Shown here: positions 1-8,090 of the stretch, in pieces
Layout: the number at the start of each line of letters is the position of its first letter
How positions within the stretch are numbered: the first letter of the stretch is position 1
DNA from: JAZKDW01 sp040387375
GTDB taxonomy: Bacteria; Pseudomonadota; Gammaproteobacteria; Burkholderiales; Burkholderiaceae_D
Reading direction: 5' to 3'
NCBI GenBank assembly: GCA_040387375.1
Contig: JAZKDW010000064.1
Location: 1 to 36,621, forward strand
DNA length: 36,621 bases
Notes under the pieces: generated by a model
Told to the model about the DNA's origin: nothing
The model's database searches: none
Seen by the model: only the letters and a program-made list of their open reading frames with translations
Made by a program: the position numbers and the translations under genes

Positions 1-52
1 CACTACCTTGACATGGTAGGGGTCGTTGGTTCGAGTCCAATCGTGCCTACCA
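1..52 (+). tRNA. tRNA-Val(GAC), 3' part
   Basis: The window opens inside a tRNA. The anticodon stem CTACC (3-7) and GGTAG (15-19) closes a 7-base loop TTGACAT with anticodon GAC at 10-12. The T arm is GTTGG (25-29), loop TTCGAGT (30-36), CCAAT (37-41). The 3' acceptor strand is CGTGCCT (42-48), followed by discriminator A and an encoded CCA at 50-52. The 5' acceptor strand and D arm lie before the window. In Burkholderiales a valine tRNA commonly stands just upstream of thrS; here about 10 kb separates them. Confidence 0.93.
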
Positions 53-80
53 ACGGAATTGCAGTAGAAGCAAGCATGTA

Positions 81-116
81 CAAGAAAGCCGACCCACCAG
101 GTCGGCTTTCTTGTTT
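81..116 (+). terminator. Rho-independent terminator of the tRNA transcript
   Basis: A perfect 14-bp stem (81-94 with 100-113) closes a 5-base loop CACCA and is followed by TTT. The stem begins with A-rich and ends with T-rich sequence, so it could also work on the minus strand for the AsmA gene that ends at 166. This is the clearest terminator in the left part of the window. Confidence 0.85.
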
Positions 117-165
117 CTGGGTTCCCTGGGATTATTTAGCTAACCATCCGTAACCCCCTGGCGCT

Positions 166-2118
166 TCACTTTTTCTTTTTGCCTGCCGCTGTGGCCAGTG
201 CAACCTGGCAAGGATTGGGCGCTGCCTGCGCGCCATCCCAGATGGTGGTGCCAATGATGCTGATTCCCCCTGTGAGAACCGCTGCCGCGACGCGGGCGAT
301 CGCGCCCGGTGCGCCGGCTTTGTCCAGACCCACCTGAGGTTTCGCAATTTTGCCGTCGACCCGCACCTCGTTGGCGAAGGTCGACACGCCTAAGGCGATG
401 CCGGCGCGCGCGCGTACCGGTCCGTGCAGGTCCAGCGATTGCTGGCGCAAATCCACTGCGCCGCTGGTGAGCAGCTGACTGGCGGCGCTGCGCACGCCGA
501 TGATATTGTCGCCGCGCGCTATGCCGCGTTGGAAAGGCAGGCGCGCGCCGATGCAGGTCAGTTCGACCTGATCCGTGCCTTTTTCGGAGAAAAAGGGAAT
601 CAGGCCGGTCAGCCAGGTCTCGGCCGCGCTGAGTTTTTTCGACTGGACCGTTGCCTTGCCGATGTCGACCGTAACCGGACCAGTCAAGGACGCAGCAAGC
701 TCCTTCATCGATTTTCCATTGGCAGTGACGAGCGCATGCATCTGCATCCGGCCGCCGTCGAATGCGACCTTCTTGCGCGTCTGTGAAAACCATGCGCCGA
801 GTTGTGTATCCTTCAGGCGCAGATCGACCCGAGCCGACTGTCTGGCCCCATCCAGAAGGGCGCTTCCGGACGCGGAGCCGGCCAGCAGTTTTGCATCGAA
901 GGCGGGGATGGTCAAACGGCCATCGGCGAATCGCAACTCGCCGCCGACCTTGGTCAATTCAATGCCCGAGCGCAGCTTCAGCCATTGGATGGTGGTGCGC
1001 ACCGTTCCCTCGACGCCGGCCGTTGCCGCAAGCTGGGACCATGGCAGGGGATTGGCATGAAACAGTTCGCCAGCCGGCTTGGGGGGCAGCGGCGGCTCCC
1101 CCGCATCAAGCAGCGTCTGCACCCAGTCAAGGCGGTCGGCATCGAGCCGTGCCTCAAAGACCGGCACGGCGCCGCGCCTCGTGATGCGCGCATCGCCAGT
1201 CAGCCGCAGCTTGCCGAGTGTCAGCTGCAGGCCGTCGGCCTTGATGTCATCGCCCGCCGCGCTGAGTTTGACGCGCGCCTTCAATTCGATGGGCGGGCGA
1301 CGTGTAATACCGAGAAACCCGAATGCCTCGCCGAGTGAAGCCGCGTCGATTGCCGCATTGATCTGGTAGCGGCGCAAGGCCGGGTCGAGCGGCAACTGTC
1401 CCGTCACCACGAGTGACGCGGTTCCTGACTCGATCCGCACGCTGCCGCTGGATACAGCCTCTTTCATGCCAAGCTGGCTGAGGTCATCAAACTCGCCCTT
1501 TACATGCATTGCATGCCCGTCTCGCGACACTCGAAAATCGAGCTTCACATCGCGCCCGCCAGTGCGCGAATCGAACTGGGCGCGCTCAAGCTGCCACATC
1601 GTCTCCTGATCGTCCTGGCCGCGGAAGCTGACTGTTCCCTTGCGCAGCGTGAGTGCGTTGGGCGGCATCAGTGGCGGATTTGCGGCAGCGGCACCTGATG
1701 CCGGCGCCGAGGGAGCAAGTTGCTCCCAATTCTTGCGGCCATCCGGGGCATGTTGCAGATGAATCCTGAAGTCGTCGACAGACAGATGCTTGACCACGAT
1801 TCGTTTGGTGAGCAGGGGAAAAAACTCCACCTGCATGTTGAGTTCTTTCGCGTCCAGAAAAATCTTGTCATGCGTCCAGCCAGGATTGGACACTGCCAGG
1901 TCCGTCGCGCGGAATGCGGGCATGGGCGTGAAGGTCAAAGACATGTCGCCGACCGTGAGTTCGCGCGACCAGGTCTTTTGTACATGCTCGCGTGCGAGTT
2001 TTTTCAGGCGCTCACTGTCGGTCAGCGCGTGCAGCGCCAGGGCGCTCAGCACCAGTCCTGTCGTCATTACCGCGATAGACCATAACGCGATCGTGCGTGC
2101 CTTCAGCATTACATTCAT
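166..2118 (-). CDS. AsmA family inner-membrane protein
   Basis: A protein of about 650 residues. One N-terminal membrane segment (about residues 7-30, in ALWSIAVMTTGLVLSAL) is followed by a long periplasmic region rich in beta structure, with recurring patterns such as TVSFRGQD, LRLTGDARI and LTSGAVDLRQQSLDLHG. That plan is typical of AsmA/TamB-like proteins, which act in outer-membrane lipid transport and assembly. The end is basic (GKKKK). The ATG at 2118 is preferred because upstream codons (MVPMTCRGRLLTPG) do not look like an AsmA start. The ATG at 2109 is equally possible, and neither has a strong ribosome binding site. It is the only minus-strand gene in the first 18 kb and converges on tRNA-Val. 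The family call is firm; the exact lipid role is not known. Confidence 0.85.
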   Translation of the reverse strand: MNVMLKARTIALWSIAVMTTGLVLSALALHALTDSERLKKLAREHVQKTWSRELTVGDMSLTFTPMPAFRATDLAVSNPGWTHDKIFLDAKELNMQVEFFPLLTKRIVVKHLSVDDFRIHLQHAPDGRKNWEQLAPSAPASGAAAANPPLMPPNALTLRKGTVSFRGQDDQETMWQLERAQFDSRTGGRDVKLDFRVSRDGHAMHVKGEFDDLSQLGMKEAVSSGSVRIESGTASLVVTGQLPLDPALRRYQINAAIDAASLGEAFGFLGITRRPPIELKARVKLSAAGDDIKADGLQLTLGKLRLTGDARITRRGAVPVFEARLDADRLDWVQTLLDAGEPPLPPKPAGELFHANPLPWSQLAATAGVEGTVRTTIQWLKLRSGIELTKVGGELRFADGRLTIPAFDAKLLAGSASGSALLDGARQSARVDLRLKDTQLGAWFSQTRKKVAFDGGRMQMHALVTANGKSMKELAASLTGPVTVDIGKATVQSKKLSAAETWLTGLIPFFSEKGTDQVELTCIGARLPFQRGIARGDNIIGVRSAASQLLTSGAVDLRQQSLDLHGPVRARAGIALGVSTFANEVRVDGKIAKPQVGLDKAGAPGAIARVAAAVLTGGISIIGTTIWDGAQAAPNPCQVALATAAGKKKK

Positions 2119-2417
2119 TCCCGGCGTCAGAAGCCTGCCTCTGCATGTCATCGGCACCATTATTGCCGCAGCTTGCCCACAGGGTATATCAGAACGCGAA
2201 AATCGGCAGCCTTGCCGGCGAAATGGGATGCACGCTGACCGGATATTGCAGGTACGACGAGTGAGGGGGGCAAACGCGGGTCGTCATCTGCTTGATGTCG
2301 TTCAGGGTTGGCAGCAATGCCAAACAAATATGGAATTTCAGGGCCCGATCGGGCACGACGGAGTCGTTACAGCACCCACTGTGCGTTTTCAAGCGAAAAA
2401 AGGCGAAATGAATTTTC

Positions 2418-2446
2418 TTGTGGCAATTAAAAGCACATGGTATAAA
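2418..2446 (+). promoter_or_regulatory. Candidate promoter of the catabolic cluster
   Basis: TTGTGG (2418-2423), a 17-base spacer and TGG-TATAAA (-10 at 2441-2446, with the TG of an extended -10) give a plausible sigma70 promoter. It lies about 60 bases before the Rieske gene. The rest of the 2161-2504 gap is AT-rich on its right side and has no convincing gene. Confidence 0.5.
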
Positions 2447-2470
2447 GTTGCAGTTCTGTATGAAATATTA

Positions 2471-2488
2471 TGTTCTGTTAGAAGAACA
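2471..2488. promoter_or_regulatory. Inverted repeat, candidate operator
   Basis: TGTTCT-GTTAGA-AGAACA is a perfect 6-N6-6 inverted repeat just downstream of the predicted start of transcription and before the Rieske gene. A related direct copy GTTCTGTA is at 2453-2460. An IclR regulator is encoded in the same cluster, so this is a natural candidate site for it. That assignment is inference. Confidence 0.4.
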
Positions 2489-2504
2489 AAATGAGGGGTG
2501 ATAA

Positions 2505-2870
2505 ATGAGGCCGAAAGAAGATGAGAGCAGCGATTGTCGTTTCATCAATATTGGAGAAGTTGACACTTTTCTTTCGGGCCAAATGAAAACTTTCAACATT
2601 CAAGATCGGCCTGTTGTGCTGGTGAATGTCGGGGGGCAGTTTTTTGCCTTTGCGGACTTTTGTCTGCACTGGGGTGTGCGTTTGTCCGATGGTTGTCTTC
2701 AAGGTCACGTTGTGCGCTGCAAGGCGCATGGCTGGAATCACGATTTTGCAAAGGGCGAAGTGATTGCCTCAGACCCACCCGGTGATGAAGGCAGACGCAT
2801 GATCACTTTTGAGACGAAATTGATCGAGGGCGCGATATGGGTGAGCACCGTTCCGAAAAAAGCCGGATAA
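2505..2870 (+). CDS. Rieske [2Fe-2S] ferredoxin-like protein
   Basis: A 121-residue single-domain Rieske protein. The cluster ligands are visible as C53-L-H55 and C72-K-A-H75, 16 residues apart, the usual C-X-H...C-X2-H pattern. The C-terminal GAIWVSTV strand is also typical. Such small Rieske proteins pass electrons to ring-hydroxylating oxygenases or help keep a catalytic iron reduced. No oxygenase alpha subunit or reductase is present in the window, so its partner is either elsewhere or the cupin enzyme encoded 76 bases downstream. AGGGG at 2494-2498 is well placed for the ATG. It is the first gene of a same-strand run and is AT-richer than the flanking chromosome. Confidence 0.88.
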   Translation: MRPKEDESSDCRFINIGEVDTFLSGQMKTFNIQDRPVVLVNVGGQFFAFADFCLHWGVRLSDGCLQGHVVRCKAHGWNHDFAKGEVIASDPPGDEGRRMITFETKLIEGAIWVSTVPKKAG

Positions 2871-2946
2871 CGATTTTTTATAAACCGGTGTGTTTGATTT
2901 GATTGTGTGAGTTGGAAACATAAATTAACAAAAAGGAGAACTTGAG

Positions 2947-3552
2947 ATGACACAGGAACAAGATTTGTCCCATTCAGAAGTGATGGATATCGATACCTAC
3001 TTCAAGAGATTGGTGCAGCCGGAAACGCCGCCTGGCATATGGCGCTGGGAAGACATTGAAAAAGTAATGGTTGAGATGGAAAAAGATCCAAAACGTTATC
3101 CCACTTATCGTCGGGCTGTCTGTCTTGTCAATAATTCGTGGGATGGTGCGCCGGGTGCATCACCCGCTCTGTTCGCAGGTTTTCAGCGCTTCGGTCCGGG
3201 CGAGCATCTTCCACCGCACAAACATAACTCGGTTGCTTTGTATTACTGGGTAAAAGGAAAAGGACGCGCCATCGTCAATGGTGTTGAATTGCATTTCAAG
3301 GCGGGCGATGTCCTGACATGCCCTGCGTGGAATGAACATGAATTTTTTAACACCGGGGATGAAGATCTGATCATGTTCTCCGTTCATGACCTGCCGATAT
3401 TGGCGCAAATGCGGGCATTGTTCTGGGAAGAACCTGTGGGCCAGGGAAACATCCAGCAAATTGTGAAATCGAAATCAGCGTCCTGGACTGCCGCAGAGTC
3501 AGAAGAAGATGTAGCGAACCTCAGGCAAATCGTCATCAAGACGCAGAATTAA
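2947..3552 (+). CDS. Single-domain cupin, gentisate/salicylate dioxygenase-like
   Basis: A 201-residue protein with one cupin domain at about 75-150. PPHKHNSVALYYWVKGKG, then GDVLTCPAWNEHEFFNTG and VHDLP follow the metal-binding motif of the gentisate 1,2-dioxygenase, salicylate dioxygenase and 1-hydroxy-2-naphthoate dioxygenase family. H91, H93 and H131 are the likely three-His iron ligands. Known members of that family are bicupins of roughly 340-400 residues; this one has only the catalytic-type half. It probably cleaves an aromatic ring or a related substrate, which is inferred from the motif and the neighbours. AAGGAG at 2933-2938 fits the start. It is expected to be co-transcribed with the Rieske gene. 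Confidence 0.75.
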   Translation: MTQEQDLSHSEVMDIDTYFKRLVQPETPPGIWRWEDIEKVMVEMEKDPKRYPTYRRAVCLVNNSWDGAPGASPALFAGFQRFGPGEHLPPHKHNSVALYYWVKGKGRAIVNGVELHFKAGDVLTCPAWNEHEFFNTGDEDLIMFSVHDLPILAQMRALFWEEPVGQGNIQQIVKSKSASWTAAESEEDVANLRQIVIKTQN

Positions 3553-3651
3553 CACCAAGCCGTAGTAATGGATAACGCCGGGCAATGCTGGTTCATGTCT
3601 GGCGTCATCTAAAAAGCATCCTGATTCAACACATCGCTACGGAGGCCTCAT

Positions 3652-4386
3652 TTGGGTTCTTATATTCGTTTCACCGCGGATTCGCCAGCTGGCGGAATAC
3701 TCACGCAAACCGGAAGGCAGGAACCGTCTCCAGCGGTTGTAATATTGCCTGCTGTCGCAGGCCTGAATCCTTATATTTCGCAGGTTGCGAATCAACTGGC
3801 GGCACAAGGTTATGCCAGCCTGGCGCTCGATTATTATGCGGAAGCTGGCGCTGCGCCAGATTTAAGCGACCGCGCAAAAATCACGGCTGCCGTGGAATCT
3901 CTGTCGGAGCATAAAATCCTCAACGACGTCAGTGCCGGCATCGATTATCTGAAAGAGCAATCCACTGTCAATGCAGACCGGATCGCGGTTCTGGGATTTT
4001 GCATAGGCGGCACGTATGCCATTCTTTCCGCATCACGCTTCGATATGTTGACATGCGTGATTTCGTTTTACGGGACATTGAAATATGCGGCTGCCAGTGA
4101 TGACAAGCGGCACTCTCCGATCGATGCGTTGGCGCATTCAAGCTGCCCTATTTTAGGCCATTACGGGGAAACGGATTCCCTGATTCCGCTGGAACACGTG
4201 CAGGAAATGAGAAAGCGGCTTCGCACCCGTCCCGCCGAAATCTACACCTATCCGGGGGCTGGTCATGCGTTTCATGAACATGTCAGACCGGAGGTTTATC
4301 GTCCGGTCGCGGCGAAAGAATCATGGCAACGCACCCTGGATTATCTCGATTGGTATTGCAAGAACAAATCGGTTCTACAGACTTGA
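3652..4386 (+). CDS. Dienelactone hydrolase family protein
   Basis: A 244-residue alpha/beta hydrolase of the dienelactone hydrolase family. The catalytic triad is C117 (in GFCIGG), D175 (in GETDSL) and H205 (in GAGHAF). It would open a lactone or a similar ester made from a ring-cleavage product. The family's usual Glu near residue 36 (QEIFG motif), which helps activate the Cys, is replaced: the matching stretch reads PAVAG. The start is TTG at 3652, chosen because GGAGG (3641-3645) sits six bases before it and no ATG fits. The gene lies 99 bases after the cupin gene in the same direction. Family firm, substrate unknown. Confidence 0.85.
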   Translation: MGSYIRFTADSPAGGILTQTGRQEPSPAVVILPAVAGLNPYISQVANQLAAQGYASLALDYYAEAGAAPDLSDRAKITAAVESLSEHKILNDVSAGIDYLKEQSTVNADRIAVLGFCIGGTYAILSASRFDMLTCVISFYGTLKYAAASDDKRHSPIDALAHSSCPILGHYGETDSLIPLEHVQEMRKRLRTRPAEIYTYPGAGHAFHEHVRPEVYRPVAAKESWQRTLDYLDWYCKNKSVLQT

Positions 4387-4522
4387 AGTCAGCACCCTGT
4401 CGGCAGGTTTATTCCCATGTAAATCAGCATTATTTTTAATAAAACATGCGCACCGCATTATCAAGAAAAGGCGATTTTGTCATTGAACGATGTGGTGAAA
4501 AAAAATATAACGGAGACTATTT

Positions 4523-5839
4523 ATGTCGCGCATCATTAACGTAGAAGATGTAGTAGACGAGCAAAAAATCGGGAAATTCAACATCAAGCTGTTGTTCTGG
4601 CTTTTCCTGATCATGCTGCTCGACGGCTTTGATATTTCAGCAGCCGCATTTGCCGGGCCAGAATTGGTCAAGGCCTGGGGGATTCCGCGCTCAGCATTGG
4701 GGCCGATGCTGAGCGCCAGTCTGTTTGGCATCCTGATCGGTTCCTTTGCTTTCGGTTATCTTGGTGACCGCTACGGACGGAGAAGCGCAATCATCCTTTC
4801 GTGTTTTACGTTTGGTGTGTTTTCGTTGATGGCGGTATGGGCGACATCGCTCAACGAGTTGACGCTCTTGCGTGCGCTTGCCGGCATCGGAATTGGCGGT
4901 GTGATGCCCAACGCCGTTTCGTTGAGCGCGGAGTATGCACCCAAAAGATTACGCGCAACCATGATCATTCTCATGTTTACCGGCAATACGTTTGGCGCCG
5001 CACTGCCTGGTTTGGTTTCTATCTGGCTGGTGCCGCAATACGGTTGGCAGGTTCTGTTTCTGATTGGTGGCGTAATTCCTCTCGTCCTGGCGTTTTGCCT
5101 GTGCTTCACCTTGCCTGAGTCGATCAAGTTTTTAGCCCTCAACGAACATCACAAGACTCGCACGCTGCAGATGTTGCGCCGCTTGAAGCCAGGTTTCGAA
5201 TTCAGTGAGGATGACCGTTTCGTAACCCACGAGGCGGTCGGCAGCAAATTCCGCGTGAGCCAATTATTTGAGGGGAAATTCGCAATCGCGACGCCACTGT
5301 TATGGCTCGTCTTTGCTCTGAACCTGATGGTTTTTTATTTCCTGAATAGCTGGATGCCTACCTTGGTCGCCGCAGCCGATGTGCCAGCTGCGCGTGGCGT
5401 CATTGCTCTCACGATCTTTCAATTAGGCGGCACTTGTGGAGGATTGGCGTTAAGCCGCCTGGTTGACCGGCAAGGACTGAAACCGATTTATTTCATGTTC
5501 ATGATCGCGATGCCTGTCGTGGCGTCCATCGGCTACCTGGCAACGTCTTCACCGGTGCTGTTGATGATCGCCGCATTCCTGGCAGGGTTCTTTGTGCTTG
5601 GGCTGCAGTTCGGCCTGAACGCTACACCAGGCATGATTTATCCGACCTCGTGCCGTGCCAATGGCGCTGGATTTGCGTTCGGAGTGGGCCGGTTAGGCGC
5701 CGTGATGGGCCCGATCATCGGCGGTCTGCTGATTGGCATGCAGCTTCCAATTCAAGTCCTTTATGTCTTCGCCGCAGTGCCACTCGCGCTCGGCGCAGTG
5801 GCCTGTTATATCCTGGCGCGGACATTAAAACAGGCATAG
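4523..5839 (+). CDS. MFS transporter, aromatic acid:H+ symporter type
   Basis: A 438-residue, 12-helix major facilitator. The first helix has DGFDISAAAFAGP, the DGFD motif of the aromatic acid:H+ symporter (AAHS) family (PcaK, BenK, MhbT relatives). The loop between helices 2 and 3 has GYLGDRYGRRSAI, the standard MFS signature. It most likely brings the aromatic substrate of this cluster across the inner membrane. GGAG at 4512-4515 supports the ATG. The 136-base gap upstream is AT-rich and holds no gene. Confidence 0.88.
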   Translation: MSRIINVEDVVDEQKIGKFNIKLLFWLFLIMLLDGFDISAAAFAGPELVKAWGIPRSALGPMLSASLFGILIGSFAFGYLGDRYGRRSAIILSCFTFGVFSLMAVWATSLNELTLLRALAGIGIGGVMPNAVSLSAEYAPKRLRATMIILMFTGNTFGAALPGLVSIWLVPQYGWQVLFLIGGVIPLVLAFCLCFTLPESIKFLALNEHHKTRTLQMLRRLKPGFEFSEDDRFVTHEAVGSKFRVSQLFEGKFAIATPLLWLVFALNLMVFYFLNSWMPTLVAAADVPAARGVIALTIFQLGGTCGGLALSRLVDRQGLKPIYFMFMIAMPVVASIGYLATSSPVLLMIAAFLAGFFVLGLQFGLNATPGMIYPTSCRANGAGFAFGVGRLGAVMGPIIGGLLIGMQLPIQVLYVFAAVPLALGAVACYILARTLKQA

Positions 5840-5844
5840 CCTGA

Positions 5845-5880
5845 AGTACCCGGCCGCCATAGTTTGCCGGCGGTTCTTTT
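5845..5880 (+). terminator. Weak hairpin after the transporter gene
   Basis: GCCGCCATAGTTTGCCGGCGG can fold into a short GC stem (CCGCC with GGCGG, or alternatively CCGGC with GCCGG) followed by TTCTTTT. It could lower readthrough into the downstream hydrolase gene. The two foldings compete and the loop is long, so support is weak. Confidence 0.3.
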
Positions 5881-5918
5881 CGAAAGATCTGGACCGCCTT
5901 TTTATAAGGAACACAAGC

Positions 5919-6776
5919 ATGAAGATTTGCCGCTTTGGCGACAATCAGCTGGGAGTGGTGGAAGGCTCTGCCGTAAGAAATGTGACGGCAGCATTGGAGA
6001 TCCTTCCGCAATATCGATACCCGGTGCCTGATTTTGATCCATTGATAGCGCATCTGGAGCAGATCGTCGAACGCATCACGCTGATCAGAGAACAGTCGCC
6101 CCTGATTCCGATTGATGAACTTGTATTACTGAGCCCGGTTGCCAGTCCTGGAAAAATTATCGCGGCGCCGGTCAATTACCAGAAGCATTTACAAGAGGTG
6201 CTCGGCGACCAGGCTTTGCATCATGGTAATCAGATCAATCATATTCAACGAGCCGGCCTGTTTTTAAAAGCCGGCAGCTCTCTGACCGGTGCGGGTGAAG
6301 GTGTTGTGTTACGCAAGCTGGACCGCAGAAACGATCATGAAGTAGAACTCGCTGTGGTAATCGGCAAGCAGGCGGCTAACGTCAGCCGTACAGATGCTCT
6401 TCGGCATGTGGCTGGATATTGCATAGGCCTGGACATTACGATCCGCGGTCCGGAAGAGCGCAGCTTCAGGAAATCGCCTGAAACCTATACGGTGCTCGGG
6501 CCATGGCTTACGACGGCTGAGGAGATAATTGATCCGGGTACGCTTGACCTGAGCATTTCCGTGAATGGCGAGATTCGGCAGAAATCGAATACCGCCGACT
6601 TGATCCTTGGCGTCGCAGAGCTGATTGAATTTGCATCATCGTTTTATACCCTTTACCCAGGTGACGTTATCCTTACAGGCACGCCGGAAGGTGTCAATTC
6701 GATTAAATGTGATGATGTCATGTTCGCATCGATCGATAAGCTTGGAACGATGGAAGTAAACGTGCGTACAAGATAA
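5919..6776 (+). CDS. Fumarylacetoacetate hydrolase (FAH) family enzyme
   Basis: A 285-residue protein with the FAH C-terminal fold. The metal site is visible as E141-V-E143 (in DHEVELAVVIGK) and D172 (in GLDIT). TGTPEGV near 254-260 is the usual FAH loop. The typical KIICIGLNY stretch appears as KIIAAPVNYQKHL. Members hydrolyse or decarboxylate beta-diketo acids such as fumarylpyruvate and 2-hydroxymuconate-type products, the step after ring cleavage. It would act after the cupin and lactonase products in this cluster. AAGGAA precedes the ATG. The reaction cannot be fixed from sequence alone. Confidence 0.85.
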   Translation: MKICRFGDNQLGVVEGSAVRNVTAALEILPQYRYPVPDFDPLIAHLEQIVERITLIREQSPLIPIDELVLLSPVASPGKIIAAPVNYQKHLQEVLGDQALHHGNQINHIQRAGLFLKAGSSLTGAGEGVVLRKLDRRNDHEVELAVVIGKQAANVSRTDALRHVAGYCIGLDITIRGPEERSFRKSPETYTVLGPWLTTAEEIIDPGTLDLSISVNGEIRQKSNTADLILGVAELIEFASSFYTLYPGDVILTGTPEGVNSIKCDDVMFASIDKLGTMEVNVRTR

Positions 6777-6921
6777 AACTGCTCAAAATCACAGGGACAT
6801 TTACCGCTGCCGCTGAGTATCATCTTCTCTTGATGCCCATGGTTCTCATTGAGAGGACTTTTTTCACGGTAGTGGCAGATGTTCTGATCGGATTCGTGGC
6901 AATCTACATCGCAGAAGCGTT

Positions 6922-6939
6922 GTATCAAGGATATGATAC
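6922..6939. promoter_or_regulatory. Inverted repeat upstream of the IclR gene
   Basis: GTATCA-AGGATA-TGATAC is a perfect 6-N6-6 inverted repeat in the 297-base gap before the regulator gene. It has the same spacing as the repeat at 2471-2488 but a different sequence. It could be an operator for autoregulation. The rest of the gap (6777-7073) shows no gene; the possible upstream in-frame extension of the regulator lacks a ribosome binding site. Confidence 0.35.
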
Positions 6940-7073
6940 TGGCCGATCCATCAAGGCGACAGCGGGAACGCGTGAGCGCAAAATTGGATTTATTTCTTGA
7001 TCATCGCAGCAGAGAACGCCCTCGACAATCAATGCAGTCTGCGAGCGGGCGCTTAAATTTTGAGAACATCGAC

Positions 7074-7916
7074 ATGCCAACCACAGAGCCCTTTAAGAAT
7101 TTTCAACCTGATCTCAAGAATTCAACCGCAGTGGTCCCTGCAGTAGAGCGGGCCGTTGCAGTATTGAACTTCCTTCAGGAAAATTCAAATCCTGCGTCCT
7201 GCACGGTTACACAAATTGCCAAGGCGCTTGATCTTCATAAAAGCAATTGCAGCAATATTCTGCGAACGCTGGAAGCGGCGAGCCTGGTTGAATATGATCC
7301 GAACACCAAAGCTTATATGCTTGGCGCTGCCTTGATCGGGCTCGGGGCCACCGCAACGAGGCGGCGGGATATTTTGCAAATCGGGATCCGGCATATCGAT
7401 GCGCTGGTCCGGGAGACCGGGTTAAGTTGTGTAATTTTTTCACAATTGCCAAACAAGGCGTTTCTGATTATCGGGAAAGTGGATAGTCCAAAGGATATAA
7501 AAGTGACGATCGACGTCGGCCAGCATTTTGCGCCCGGCGCGCCGGCATTAGCCAGGATTGCCATGAGCTGGATGGATAAAGATGGCATTGATACTTATAT
7601 CGCCAACCATGGACTGTCCAGGTTTACCCCGGAAACTAAAGTGGAAACAGCGGAAATCTTGCAGGAAATTGCGCTGATACGAACTCAGGGATATTCAATC
7701 AGCCGGGGCGAATATTATCCGGGACACAATGCCATCAGCGCACCTGTCTTTACCGCACAGGACGAAGTCTGTCGAGGTATATGCCTGGTAGGTTTCGCCT
7801 CTCAAATGGATGACAACGATCTTCCGAGACTTGGAGAACTGGTGAAGAGCACCGCAAATGCAATCACGCAGGCGATCGGCGGACAGCAGAAAAAACAATC
7901 TCTTCATCCGTCGTAA
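7074..7916 (+). CDS. IclR family transcriptional regulator
   Basis: About 280 residues. An N-terminal winged helix (VERAVAVLNFLQ, TVTQIAKALDLHKSNCSNILRTLE) is followed by the IclR effector domain (GAPALARIAMSWMD, GYSISRGEYYPGHNAISAPVF, GICLVGF). IclR proteins sense aromatic or small organic acids and control catabolic operons such as pca, mhp and hmg. The ATG at 7074 is chosen; an earlier in-frame ATG at 6933 would add a basic, IclR-unlike stretch. GAGAA at 7062-7066 is a weak ribosome binding site. It probably controls the Rieske-to-FAH genes. Confidence 0.88.
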   Translation: MPTTEPFKNFQPDLKNSTAVVPAVERAVAVLNFLQENSNPASCTVTQIAKALDLHKSNCSNILRTLEAASLVEYDPNTKAYMLGAALIGLGATATRRRDILQIGIRHIDALVRETGLSCVIFSQLPNKAFLIIGKVDSPKDIKVTIDVGQHFAPGAPALARIAMSWMDKDGIDTYIANHGLSRFTPETKVETAEILQEIALIRTQGYSISRGEYYPGHNAISAPVFTAQDEVCRGICLVGFASQMDDNDLPRLGELVKSTANAITQAIGGQQKKQSLHPS

Positions 7917-8090
7917 GTCAAAATTGCGGATGACGGCGACGCTGGCAGCAAAACAGCTTGTCATTCCGCTGTCCGATGAATGCGGAGCGTCGGGCACGAT
8001 AACGCCGCCATTGATATGATGTTCTCCAGCTGGCAGAAGGCGCAATACTGCCGCAGGCATTTCCTAACAATATAACTAATGAGACAGAAC

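Noticed and set aside
140..793. Long open frame overlapping the AsmA gene in another frame, and several plus-strand frames at 424-1371
   Set aside because: They are shadows of a GC-rich gene, with Arg/Ala/His-rich compositions, no ribosome binding site and no family resemblance.
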